Below are positions 6,847 through 14,165 of a stretch of DNA of 16,251 nt, piece after piece. Each line of letters starts with the position of its first letter. Positions within the stretch are counted from its first letter, which is position 1. The translations under genes and the position numbers were made by a program. Origin of the DNA: CAZVPF01 sp964628195. Lineage in GTDB: Bacteria; Planctomycetota; Phycisphaerae; Sedimentisphaerales; Anaerohalosphaeraceae. Below the pieces are notes generated by a model. That model was given only the letters and a program-made list of their open reading frames with translations, did no database searches and had not been told where the DNA came from. The stretch spans positions 1 to 16,251 of the forward strand of contig CAZVPF010000054.1 of assembly GCA_964628195.1 (NCBI GenBank). The letters are read 5' to 3'.

Positions 6847-7662
6847 TTAAGTATATTTTGTATCTATCAGCCGCTGGTCTTTTTCTATGCCGTCGATGGC
6901 ATCGATGTCATCTTCATCAAGCTGCCAGTCGAAAATTTCCATGTTCTGCTGCAAGTGCTCCTTTGAAGACGACTTTGGAATGACAACGTGCCCTTTTTGC
7001 AGCAGCCATCTCAGGCTTACCTGTGCCGCTGTCTTACCATGCTTATCGGCTATTTGTACGAGAGTCTGGTCCTTGAAAACTTTTCCGCGGGCCAAAGGAC
7101 TGTAAGCGGTAATAATAATTCTTTCCTGCCTGCAGTATTTGGGCAGTTCCTGGCGGTCAGTGAATGGGTGGTACTCTATCTGCAAATTGCTTATCGGCAC
7201 CGCGCTGACGGATATCACTTCTTCCATCCGGCTGACATCGAAATTGCTAAGCCCAAAGCTTCTAATCATGTCTTTTTTTGAAAGCTCGTTAACCGCTTCG
7301 AGTGTCTCTGCAATATCAACATCGTCATTTGGCCAATGCAGCAGGTACATATCAAGGTAATCTGTGCCGAGTTTATCGAGAGACCCTTCACAGGCCTTGA
7401 TAAGGTCATTTCGCGAAAAATGCTTAGTTCCCACCTTGGAAGTTATAAACAGTTCGCTTCTTTCGACACCTTTGAGAGCCTGACCGACCTCGGCCTCGTT
7501 TTCATAAAGCTCAGCAGTGTCGATGTGCCTGTAGCCCATTTCAATCGCCTGCCTGACAATATCAATGCAGTTTTGACCGGTAAGCTGCCAGGTACCCAGC
7601 CCCAGGGCAGGCATTTCGTAGCCGCTTTTAAGAGCATAACTTTTTTTCATAGTTTGAGTCAT
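6847..7662 (-). CDS. Aldo/keto reductase (2,5-diketo-D-gluconate reductase-like)
   Basis: A 271-residue TIM-barrel NADPH-dependent oxidoreductase. The catalytic tetrad is complete: Asp48 and Tyr53 (GYRHIDTAELYENE), Lys76 (LFITSKVG) and His109 (DMYLLHWPN). The NADP phosphate site is the IPKSSSKEHLQQN segment near residues 226-240. These enzymes reduce aldehydes and ketones, including methylglyoxal and keto-sugars; substrate cannot be set from sequence. The ATG at 7660-7662 is favoured because a GGGG site lies eight bases upstream; an in-frame ATG four codons later (MKKSYAL) is an alternative. It is the first gene of the minus-strand redox cluster and follows a region rich in palindromes. Its role may be detoxification of reactive carbonyls made under oxidative stress (inference from neighbours). 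Confidence 0.93.
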   Translation of the reverse strand: MTQTMKKSYALKSGYEMPALGLGTWQLTGQNCIDIVRQAIEMGYRHIDTAELYENEAEVGQALKGVERSELFITSKVGTKHFSRNDLIKACEGSLDKLGTDYLDMYLLHWPNDDVDIAETLEAVNELSKKDMIRSFGLSNFDVSRMEEVISVSAVPISNLQIEYHPFTDRQELPKYCRQERIIITAYSPLARGKVFKDQTLVQIADKHGKTAAQVSLRWLLQKGHVVIPKSSSKEHLQQNMEIFDWQLDEDDIDAIDGIEKDQRLIDTKYT

Positions 7663-7692
7663 TTTATTACCCCATGAAACAATGTTTAACTA

Positions 7693-7737
7693 TCAGCATA
7701 AATAATATTATTTATAAAGAAATAAGGTTTATGCTGA
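7693..7737 (-). promoter_or_regulatory. Palindromic operator-like region upstream of the redox operon
   Basis: Two features overlap 31-75 bases upstream of the aldo/keto reductase start. TCAGCATAAA (7693-7702) is repeated exactly as its reverse complement TTTATGCTGA (7728-7737). Inside lies a perfect 14-base palindrome AAATAATATTATTT (7700-7713). Such symmetric arrangements are typical binding sites for dimeric regulators, or could form a leader hairpin. TATAAT-like hexamers occur in this AT-rich stretch but no single promoter stands out. Confidence 0.45.
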
Positions 7738-7740
7738 ATA

Positions 7741-8010
7741 GCTCTCCGAATTTTACCTATGACGATTATAATCCTGTATGCTGTAAATATTTTGCTTAAT
7801 TAAGTAACACCTGGCAGGGCTAAGCATTAATGAAGGGGTACTTGGTAATCTTCTTAGTTCATAAAATGTGCGATATGAGGTGAAACCCAAGGCTGATGAA
7901 AACGTTTGAATTAAATACAGGAAATCACTTTGCATGTAGACAAATGAAAACCGGCAAACTGGAAACACTTTAGTTAATGCGATGAATTTCGGTTACGTTC
8001 ATTTACCGGT
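7741..8010. other. Intergenic region, no gene recognised
   Basis: The 348-base gap between the aldo/keto reductase and the DUF4019 gene holds the palindromes above plus about 270 bases without a convincing gene. A minus-strand frame at 7753-7968 includes a stretch (ALGFTSYRTFYELRR) faintly like the AraC-family C-terminal signature, but the rest does not match and I do not call it. Confidence 0.4.
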
Positions 8011-8499
8011 TCAGCTTCTCGGCATGTTAATATCGCCGAACATATAAGCGGCTACCTGCCACTGGCCGTTATGCAGCACCATGATTACCTTTTCATAAAG
8101 GGTTTTATTCGCGTATTCGCTTTTAAGTTTCAGCGTTATCATCGCCCCCTCGCCGATACCTTTTAATATAGTAGTATGTCTTGCCTCGACGATCTTTCGC
8201 GAAACGACTTCACCGAAAGGCTGCCTGTAGGAGATAAGATACTCCTGCCAGGAAATTTTCGAGACCCTTTTCTGCAGCTCCGGGGCCGCTCGGTTCCAGC
8301 TTTCCATGTAATTACCGTAATCTATCAGAAGGCACCATTTGCGAAGATCCTTTGCGGCTTTGTCAAGTACCTCCGGTTCAATGAAGCCTGTACATCCGGG
8401 TGCAAACAGTAAGCCTGAGATGAATATAAGAATTGAAACAATGCGCCCCTGAGCCCCTCTATCTTCACTGAAAAATATTTTTATCGGACGCAATCTCAT
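8011..8499 (-). CDS. DUF4019 protein, probable lipoprotein
   Basis: A 162-residue protein when started at the ATG at 8497-8499. The N-terminus has charged residues (to about residue 19), a hydrophobic segment IVSILIFISGLLFAP and then GC with Cys36, resembling a lipoprotein signal although the lipobox (FAPGC) is atypical. The remaining part matches DUF4019: a helix with WCLLIDYGNYMESWNRAAP, then VSKISWQEYLISYRQPFGEV, SRKIVEARHTT, and a beta-sheet ending HNGQWQVAAYMFG. The family has no known function; members are usually exported. The reading frame is open 43 codons further upstream, but that extension crosses a terminator hairpin and overlaps the preceding gene, so the shorter start is preferred; its ribosome site (GGGGTG, about 13 bases upstream) is weak. 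Confidence 0.72.
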   Translation of the reverse strand: MRLRPIKIFFSEDRGAQGRIVSILIFISGLLFAPGCTGFIEPEVLDKAAKDLRKWCLLIDYGNYMESWNRAAPELQKRVSKISWQEYLISYRQPFGEVVSRKIVEARHTTILKGIGEGAMITLKLKSEYANKTLYEKVIMVLHNGQWQVAAYMFGDINMPRS

Positions 8500-8506
8500 A
8501 GCGCAT

Positions 8507-8537
8507 AAAATCACCCCGGACCTATCGGTCCCGGGTG
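8507..8537 (-). terminator. Intrinsic terminator after the 60-residue gene
   Basis: Read on the minus strand, CACCCGGGACC and GGTCCGGGGTG (8512-8522 with 8527-8537) form an eleven-position GC-rich stem with one mismatch and a four-base loop, followed at once by ATTTTA. It stands 23 bases after the stop of the upstream small gene and immediately before the DUF4019 start. Confidence 0.65.
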
Positions 8538-8560
8538 AAGGATATTTTCGGTTAAATGCT

Positions 8561-8743
8561 TTAGAAGCCGTATACTTCCTGGGCCACCTTGAAACCGGCA
8601 TCGAGTGTCTTGCTGAACTCGGGCGCAAGTGACGAATCTATCTCGTGTGATTTGAGGAATTCGCTTGCCAGGCTCGCAGCGTCGGTAAAGCCCTCTGTTT
8701 TAACTTTTGATCTCATCCATTGCATGATTTGTTCTTCTGTCAT
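8561..8743 (-). CDS. Small uncharacterised protein, 60 residues
   Basis: Starting at the ATG at 8741-8743, which has a GGAGA site seven bases upstream, the product is 60 residues: MTEEQIMQWMRSKVKTEGFT then DAASLASEFLKSHEIDSSLA and a C-terminal PEFSKTLDAGFKVAQEVYGF. It is soluble, acidic and predicted helical, with no cysteines, membrane segment or signal. An in-frame ATG 16 codons earlier exists but has no ribosome site. I do not recognise the family. A strong terminator follows, so it is a single-gene unit. The regular codon use and clear start signal argue that it is real. Confidence 0.6.
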   Translation of the reverse strand: MTEEQIMQWMRSKVKTEGFTDAASLASEFLKSHEIDSSLAPEFSKTLDAGFKVAQEVYGF

Positions 8744-8838
8744 CTCAAATCTCCTGATTGCTGAGGTAGAATTCCAGTATTTCAACACCATATACTAAAG
8801 TATCGGTAGAAACAGGGGGCGGGATGTGAAAAAATTTC

Positions 8839-8875
8839 AAAAAAAAATTGGTCGTGCCTCAGTCATCCGATGAGG
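8839..8875 (-). terminator. Probable terminator of the DeoR-family gene
   Basis: On the minus strand a short stem CCTCA/TGAGG (8871-8875 with 8857-8861) overlaps the stop codon, and a run of nine T follows (complement of 8839-8847). The stem is short and nine bases separate it from the T run, so it is only a fair intrinsic terminator. Confidence 0.4.
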
Positions 8876-9656
8876 TATGAGGGGGATAAATGAGATTAAT
8901 CTCAAGGTCACGGGCGGTTTTATGCCATTTAGGCGAAGGTGAACGATTTGTCACAATAAAATCAAGTGCCGAAAGGTCGGCTATTTTATAAAGCGCAGGA
9001 TTATCGAATTTTGAATGGTCGCCTACGAAAACCACCTGCCCGGCGTTTTTAAGGACCAGTTTCGTGAAGCTTACCGTCGTTACGTCCGCGCCGCTGATGC
9101 CGGTTTCAATACTGATATCGTCCGCGCCGGTAAAAGCCTTGAAACCGCTGAGATTCGCTATCGTTGTTTCCGCGGTCGGGCCGACCATGTCCATTCTGTC
9201 ATGCCTGTACTGTCCCCCGATGACGATAACCTTGTGCTGGACCAGCTCGTGCAACCGGCTCATCAGGTGCAGAGAGTTTACTATAATTGTAAGGTCCTTA
9301 TGCTGCGAGAGGTGGGGGATTATTTCGTAGCAGGTTGAGCCCGCTTCAAGATAAATGTTGTCGCCGTTGCTTATCAGCCCTGCTGCGAGTTTACCTATGA
9401 TCTTCTTAGCCTGGAGGTTGCGTGTCTGGCGAAAACGAACAGAAACGTTGATTTCAGGTATCTCAGCGAGTACTGCCCCGCCATATGTCTTTTTGAGCAA
9501 GCCGTTTTTCTGAAGATATGAAAGATCACGCCTTATAGTAACTTTCGATACGTTCAGTTCATCAGCGAGGTCCTCCACCTGAACCTTGCCGTTTGAACGA
9601 AGCCGCTCCAAAATGTGAAAATGCCTGTTTTCAGCCAGTAAGCCCATATTCTGCAC
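8859..9656 (-). CDS. DeoR/GlpR-family transcriptional regulator
   Basis: A 265-residue regulator. The N-terminal winged helix-turn-helix is at about residues 11-65 (ILERLRSNGKVQVEDLADEL, then NVSKVTIRRDLSYLQKNGLL and YGGAVL), matching the DeoR signature. The C-terminal DeoRC sugar-phosphate sensor domain (about 80-240) has its characteristic GDNIYLEAGSTCYEI, TIIVNSLHL, VIVIGGQYR, GADDISIETGIS and VFVGDHSKFDNPALYKI segments. These proteins usually repress sugar-catabolism genes and are released by phosphorylated intermediates. The start may be the GTG at 9654-9656 or the ATG three codons later; neither has a strong ribosome site. It is divergent from the E1/E2 operon, which is therefore its most likely target besides itself; the effector is unknown. 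Confidence 0.92.
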   Translation of the reverse strand: MQNMGLLAENRHFHILERLRSNGKVQVEDLADELNVSKVTIRRDLSYLQKNGLLKKTYGGAVLAEIPEINVSVRFRQTRNLQAKKIIGKLAAGLISNGDNIYLEAGSTCYEIIPHLSQHKDLTIIVNSLHLMSRLHELVQHKVIVIGGQYRHDRMDMVGPTAETTIANLSGFKAFTGADDISIETGISGADVTTVSFTKLVLKNAGQVVFVGDHSKFDNPALYKIADLSALDFIVTNRSPSPKWHKTARDLEINLIYPPHTSSDD

Positions 9657-9688
9657 CGATCAAAATTATTTGCCTGCTGTTTGGCAGT

Positions 9689-9717
9689 ATATTATATTCA
9701 GATTTCGTTAGAATCAA
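9689..9717 (-). promoter_or_regulatory. Predicted promoter of the DeoR-family gene
   Basis: On the minus strand TTGATT (complement of 9712-9717), a 17-base spacer and TAATAT (complement of 9689-9694) lie about 33 bases before the start codon. A TTTCGTT motif falls between the two hexamers, which would suit autoregulation. Confidence 0.45.
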
Positions 9718-9748
9718 GGGAAAAAGTGTTCGTTTAGTTTCGTTTTAG
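9703..9748. promoter_or_regulatory. TTCGTT repeats, candidate DeoR-type operator
   Basis: Three copies of TTCGTT occur on the plus strand at 9704, 9729 and 9739. The last two form a tandem (GTTCGTTTAG then TTTCGTTTTAG) with starts ten bases apart, one helical turn. DeoR-family repressors often bind repeated TTTCGTT-like sites. The array sits between the divergent promoters. Confidence 0.5.
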
Positions 9749-9790
9749 TGCTATTGTTAATAAAAACGCATACTTTTGTTTCAAAAGTGA

Positions 9791-9818
9791 TTGATTTGCA
9801 ATTTTGTTTTGTTATGAT
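9791..9818 (+). promoter_or_regulatory. Predicted promoter of the E1/E2 operon
   Basis: TTGATT (9791-9796), a 16-base spacer and TATGAT (9813-9818) precede the E1 start by 55 bases. This is the best sigma-70-like pair in the region, though not consensus. Confidence 0.4.
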
Positions 9819-9873
9819 AATGGTCCGATGTTAATTTAAGAAAACTTGGAATCTGTTTATCAGGAGTTGGACG

Positions 9874-12120
9874 ATGGCATTTAAGCTGGAAGATACTCGT
9901 AAAAAAGCTGCCCCCAAGATAAGCGAACTTATCAAAAAGGGTGTTATCAAAAAAGAGGACGCACTTGACTGGCTGCGTACCATTCACGAAATTCGTTTTT
10001 TCGAGGACAAAGTCTTCGAGCTTCTCGGACAGAACATTATCAAGGGCGCATCTCACCTTTACGCCGGTGAGGAAGCAGTCGCCACCGGAGCTATGGCCGC
10101 TATAGAGATCGGGGATGTTATAGGTTCGACACACCGCGGGCACGGCCACTGCGGGGCTATCGGCAACAAGTACGCAGACGGAGATGATGCCCGCCAGACA
10201 CACTGGAACAGGATGATGGCAGAGCTTATGGGCAGAGAAACCGGTTACTGCGGCGGCAGGGGCGGCTCGATGCACATTGCCGACGTTAAGAACGGCAACC
10301 TCGGCTCGACCGGTATCGTAGGCGGAAACATTCCGGTCGCGGTCGGTGCGGCATTTGCGGAAAAATATAAAAAGAGCGGAAAGGTAGCGGTTTCATTCTT
10401 TGGCGACGGAGCGACAAACACGGGCAGCTTCCATGAGTCGATGAATATCGCTTCTGTTATGAAGGTTCCGCTGGTTGTAGTTATAGAAAACAACCTCTAC
10501 GGAATGAGCGTTCCCTTCTCGGGCAGCGACATCGAGGGGACGGTCTGTGCGAGTAATCTTGAGGATGTAGCGCAGCGGGCGGCTGCTTACAACGTTCCTG
10601 CAATGATCGTTGACGGCCAGGACGTCGTTGCGGTCTTTATGGCTGTGCGTGAAGCTGCGGAATACGCAAGGAAAAACAACGAGATGATAATGCTCGAGGC
10701 CAAAACCTACAGGTGGTACGGACACAGCCGAAGCGACCCTCGTGCATACAGAACAAAGGCAGAGGAAAAGGCATGGCGGGATCGCGACCCTATCATCGTG
10801 CTTTCCAAAAAGCTTCTCGATGAAAAGCTGGCAACACAGGATGACCTGGACGCTATAGAGAAAAAAGCTGAAGAGACGATTGAGAACGCGACAAAATTCG
10901 GTCTTGACAGCGAGTGGCCCGATCCGAAGGACCTGGCAAAGGACGTTTACGTCATCGAGTCCTACCCCGAGGACCAGAAAGCTAAAGACAAAGACCTGTC
11001 CAGAAAATCATGGCAGGCGACGGAGGCTTTCGAGAAGGCTCTGACAACAGAGAGCGGCAAGACCAAGAAAGAGATCACCGAAAAGGCCAAGGGCAGGGTA
11101 AAGACCGAGTACGGCATGGATGTTATCCTTATGAAAGAGGCTATCGTTCAGGCCCAGGCCGAGGAAATGCGAAACGACGAAACGGTTTATCTCGAAGGTG
11201 AGGATGTCGGGCTCTACGGCGGAGCTTACGGCGCGAGCAAGGGCTTGCTTACGGAGTTCGGCACAGACAGGGTTATCGACACCTCGATATCCGAGGCCGC
11301 TATCGTGGGTTCGGCGGTCGGCGCGGCTATTCGCGGACTGAGACCCATCGCTGAACTGATGTACGTTGACTTCCTTACTATAGCGACCGACCAGCTTATG
11401 CACAACGGCGCCTTTAACCGCTACATGTTCGGCGGCCATGCGAAAGTGCCTATGGTGGTCAGGACCGAAGGCGGTGTGGGCAGGTGTATAGCGGCTCACC
11501 ACTCCAAGAGCCTCGAGCCGTGGATGCTCAACATACCGGGCCTGTACGTCGTAATGCCCGCGACACCTTATGACGCGAAAGGTCTGCTAAAGGCGGCAAT
11601 CCGCAGCGAAAACCCCGTCGTGTTTATCGAGCACAAGGCCACATACGGTCAGCAGGGCGCTGTTCCGGATGAAGAATATATTATCCCGCTCGGTATGGCG
11701 GATATAAAGAAGCAGGGCAAAGATGTTACGATAGTAACGTACAGCAGGCAGGTTATGTTCGCAATGAAAGCCGCCGCTGAGCTTGCCCAGCAGGGCATAG
11801 ACGCAGAGGTCATCGACCTTCGCACGCTAAAGCCTATGGATATTGACTGCATCGCCGAGTCTGTAAAGAAAACAGGCAGGCTTGTCACAATCGCCGAAAG
11901 CTTTAATATGTGCGGAACCGGACCAGAGATTGTAAGACAGTTGTTCGGCTATCGTTACCCGGACGGCAGGTGCGGGTTCGATTATCTCGACGCCCCGCCT
12001 GTGAACATGGCAGCAGCGGATGTCCCCCCGCCCATGAGCGAGCCGCTGGAAAATGCAAGTATTCCGACCGTTGATAAGATCGTTGAACAGATCAAGTCGC
12101 TTATGGCTTGTAAAGTATAA
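9874..12120 (+). CDS. pdhAB: Fused pyruvate dehydrogenase-type E1 alpha-beta subunit
   Basis: A 748-residue single-chain E1 of a 2-oxo-acid dehydrogenase complex, most like pyruvate (or acetoin) dehydrogenase. Residues about 1-385 are E1alpha: STHRGHGH near 90, the thiamine-diphosphate motif GDG at 177-179 ending ENN near 205-207, and the loop YGHSRSDPRAYRT. A charged linker (about 385-410) leads to E1beta from about residue 412: EYGMDVILMKEAI, EGEDVG with the probable catalytic Glu443, SISEAAIVGSAVGAAIRGLR, YVDF, then the C-terminal transketolase domain (VIDLRTLKPMDID). With thiamine diphosphate it decarboxylates the keto acid and acetylates the lipoyl arm of E2. In most bacteria alpha and beta are separate genes; the fusion needs no frameshift here. 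An AGGAG site precedes the ATG, and E2 follows after 23 bases. Acetoin dehydrogenase is the main alternative. Confidence 0.92.
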   Translation: MAFKLEDTRKKAAPKISELIKKGVIKKEDALDWLRTIHEIRFFEDKVFELLGQNIIKGASHLYAGEEAVATGAMAAIEIGDVIGSTHRGHGHCGAIGNKYADGDDARQTHWNRMMAELMGRETGYCGGRGGSMHIADVKNGNLGSTGIVGGNIPVAVGAAFAEKYKKSGKVAVSFFGDGATNTGSFHESMNIASVMKVPLVVVIENNLYGMSVPFSGSDIEGTVCASNLEDVAQRAAAYNVPAMIVDGQDVVAVFMAVREAAEYARKNNEMIMLEAKTYRWYGHSRSDPRAYRTKAEEKAWRDRDPIIVLSKKLLDEKLATQDDLDAIEKKAEETIENATKFGLDSEWPDPKDLAKDVYVIESYPEDQKAKDKDLSRKSWQATEAFEKALTTESGKTKKEITEKAKGRVKTEYGMDVILMKEAIVQAQAEEMRNDETVYLEGEDVGLYGGAYGASKGLLTEFGTDRVIDTSISEAAIVGSAVGAAIRGLRPIAELMYVDFLTIATDQLMHNGAFNRYMFGGHAKVPMVVRTEGGVGRCIAAHHSKSLEPWMLNIPGLYVVMPATPYDAKGLLKAAIRSENPVVFIEHKATYGQQGAVPDEEYIIPLGMADIKKQGKDVTIVTYSRQVMFAMKAAAELAQQGIDAEVIDLRTLKPMDIDCIAESVKKTGRLVTIAESFNMCGTGPEIVRQLFGYRYPDGRCGFDYLDAPPVNMAAADVPPPMSEPLENASIPTVDKIVEQIKSLMACKV

Positions 12121-12143
12121 CTTTTCAGATTGAGAGGTAAGTG

Positions 12144-14165
12144 ATGGCGCGTGAAGTTAAGCTTCCACAGCTCGGACAGACAATGGAAGAAGGTACGATA
12201 GTCAACGTCCTGATCAAGGAGGGCGATGAGATTAAAAAAGGCGACGTATTGTTCGAGGTCGAAACCGACAAGGCGACCCTTGAAATGGAATCTCCAGCGG
12301 CGGGATTTGTAAAGGGTATACTCGTCAAAGTCGATGACACTGTTCCGGTTAATGAGACGGTCCTTGTTCTCGGCGAAAAGGACGAACAAGTCGACATGAG
12401 TGCATATTCATCAGCTGGTTCAACCGGCGGGACGCAAGCCGAGGCTACTGCTGCTCCGGCTCCTGCAAAGAGCGGTTCCGGGGCTTCGACAGGCGGTATC
12501 GCCGTACCGGATAACGTCAAAGTGATTAATCTTCCGCAGCTTGGCCAGACAATGGAAGAGGGCACTATTGTTAATCTTGTCGCAAAAGTAGGCGATAAAG
12601 TCGCAAAAGGCGATGTGCTGATGGAAGTCGAGACCGACAAGGCCACACTTGAAATGGAATCATCTGCCCAGGGCGTGCTAAAAGCGTTCCTTGCAGAACA
12701 AGGCCAGACGCTTGCCGTGAACGCACCCGTGGCGATCATCGCCGACGAAGGGGTGGACGTTTCGCAGGAAGTAATTGATTCGCTTAAAACCGGCGGCGCC
12801 GAAGGCGCGACAAGCCAGGGTCCCGCTGCCGCAACAGCCGAACCGGCTCAGAGCAGCCACGCCGCACCGCAACAGCAATCAAAACCTGCAGGCGGGGTAA
12901 AGGCACCGGCGTCTGCGAAGGTGGTCCGGCTTCCGCAGCTCGGACAGACAATGGAAGAAGGGACCATCGTAAACGTAGTAATAAAAGAAGGGGACAAGAT
13001 CGGCAAAGGCGATGTCCTGTTCGAGATAGAGACCGACAAGGCGACACTTGAAATGGAATCGCCTGCAGAGGGCTTCGCGAAAGAAATACTCGTCGAATCC
13101 GGTGAAACTGTTCCTGTAAATTACCCCGTGGCAATACTCGCAGATGAGCACGAAGAGATACCGCAGGAATATATCGATTACCTTAAAGCCGACGCAAGCG
13201 GAACCGCACCGGCGACCGAGCAGGCTCAAGCTGCAGCCGCTGCCCCAACGGCACCGACGGCGCAGCCGACTGTCCCGACCCAGGCTCCGGCGACAGCGGG
13301 AGGCAGGGTTTTCGCCTCGCCCCGTGCCAGGACGGTGGCCAAAGAGCTGGGCATAGATATCGCTATGGTTGCACCTGCAGCGGGAAGTCTTAGAATTACC
13401 GAGGCGGACGTTCGCAAAGCAGCGGCAGGTGGAACGGCTGCGGCACAACAGGCCCATATCTCAGTCGAACTTCCACAGCCTGCATACAATCTCGGCGAGA
13501 AGGTCAAGATGAGCCGAATGCAAAAGCTCGTGGGCCAGCGGATGCTCGAATCTAAACGAAACATACCATGTTTCTATCTTAATATAGTAGCCGATGTTAC
13601 TGAAATGTTCTCCCTCCGCTCGAAACTCAATAAAACCGGCAGCGTTAAGATATCCTTTAACGATTTCATCATCAAAGCAGTGGCAATGGGCCTCAAGCAC
13701 TACCCGGTAATGACAGGTCAGCTTGACGGTGACCATATTCGCCTGGCAGACAGCATCGACGTCGGCCTTGCCATATCCGTCGAGGACGGCCTGGTCGCCC
13801 CGCTTTCGAGAGACGCAGACAAAAAATCTCTTGCAGAGATAGCAACCTACAACAAGGCACTGATCGAACGTGCAAAAAACAACAAGCTCGGAGCAGATGA
13901 TGTAACCGGCGGCTGCACAACTGTAAGCAACCTAGGCGGTTTCGGGATCGATTCATTTATCCCCATCGTGGTGCCCGGCCAGTGCAGCATACTTGGAGTC
14001 GGAAAAATTACAGATACCTGTGTGCCGATAGATGGAAATATTATGGTTCGAAAGCTGATGAATTTGAATCTCTCGGTGGATCACAAGGTCGCAAACGGAG
14101 CCGACGCGGCCCAGTATCTGGATTTTGTGAAAAAACTGCTCGAAAATCCGCAAAGCCTGCTTTAA
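12144..14165 (+). CDS. pdhC: Dihydrolipoamide acetyltransferase (E2) with three lipoyl domains
   Basis: A 673-residue E2 core protein that carries acetyl groups from E1 to CoA. Order of domains: three lipoyl domains with swinging-arm lysines Lys43, Lys166 and Lys299, each in ETDKATLEMES; Ala/Pro-rich flexible linkers between them; a peripheral E3/E1-binding domain from about 388 (FASPRARTVAKELGIDI to ITEADVRKAA); and the acetyltransferase domain from about 448 to the end. The catalytic motif is DHKVANG, with His647 and Asn651 where most E2 enzymes have Asp; the TVSNLGGFG segment supplies the Ser of the active site. The ATG at 12144 is chosen over the GTG at 12141 because GAGAGG lies six bases before it. 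It follows E1 by 23 bases in one operon. No E3 gene is in the window. Confidence 0.93.
   Translation: MAREVKLPQLGQTMEEGTIVNVLIKEGDEIKKGDVLFEVETDKATLEMESPAAGFVKGILVKVDDTVPVNETVLVLGEKDEQVDMSAYSSAGSTGGTQAEATAAPAPAKSGSGASTGGIAVPDNVKVINLPQLGQTMEEGTIVNLVAKVGDKVAKGDVLMEVETDKATLEMESSAQGVLKAFLAEQGQTLAVNAPVAIIADEGVDVSQEVIDSLKTGGAEGATSQGPAAATAEPAQSSHAAPQQQSKPAGGVKAPASAKVVRLPQLGQTMEEGTIVNVVIKEGDKIGKGDVLFEIETDKATLEMESPAEGFAKEILVESGETVPVNYPVAILADEHEEIPQEYIDYLKADASGTAPATEQAQAAAAAPTAPTAQPTVPTQAPATAGGRVFASPRARTVAKELGIDIAMVAPAAGSLRITEADVRKAAAGGTAAAQQAHISVELPQPAYNLGEKVKMSRMQKLVGQRMLESKRNIPCFYLNIVADVTEMFSLRSKLNKTGSVKISFNDFIIKAVAMGLKHYPVMTGQLDGDHIRLADSIDVGLAISVEDGLVAPLSRDADKKSLAEIATYNKALIERAKNNKLGADDVTGGCTTVSNLGGFGIDSFIPIVVPGQCSILGVGKITDTCVPIDGNIMVRKLMNLNLSVDHKVANGADAAQYLDFVKKLLENPQSLL
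12162..13160 (+). repeat. Three tandem lipoyl-domain repeats at the DNA level
   Basis: The block coding LPQLGQTMEEGTIVN begins at 12162, 12531 and 12930, and the ETDKATLEMES block follows each at the same distance. The units are 369 and 399 bases apart, linker included. The similarity extends to synonymous positions (for example CAGACAATGGAAGA in each), pointing to internal duplication or ongoing gene conversion. Confidence 0.8.

Noticed and set aside
7753..7968. Minus-strand frame with a weak AraC-like stretch
   Set aside because: Only about 15 residues resemble the family signature and the flanks do not; not enough to call even a pseudogene.
8500..8628. 43-codon N-terminal extension of the DUF4019 protein
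   Set aside because: It would read through a terminator hairpin and overlap the 60-residue gene; the shorter start gives a sensible signal sequence.
12162..13160. Regularly spaced repeats as a CRISPR-like array
   Set aside because: The repeats are in frame and encode lipoyl domains; spacing and length do not fit CRISPR.
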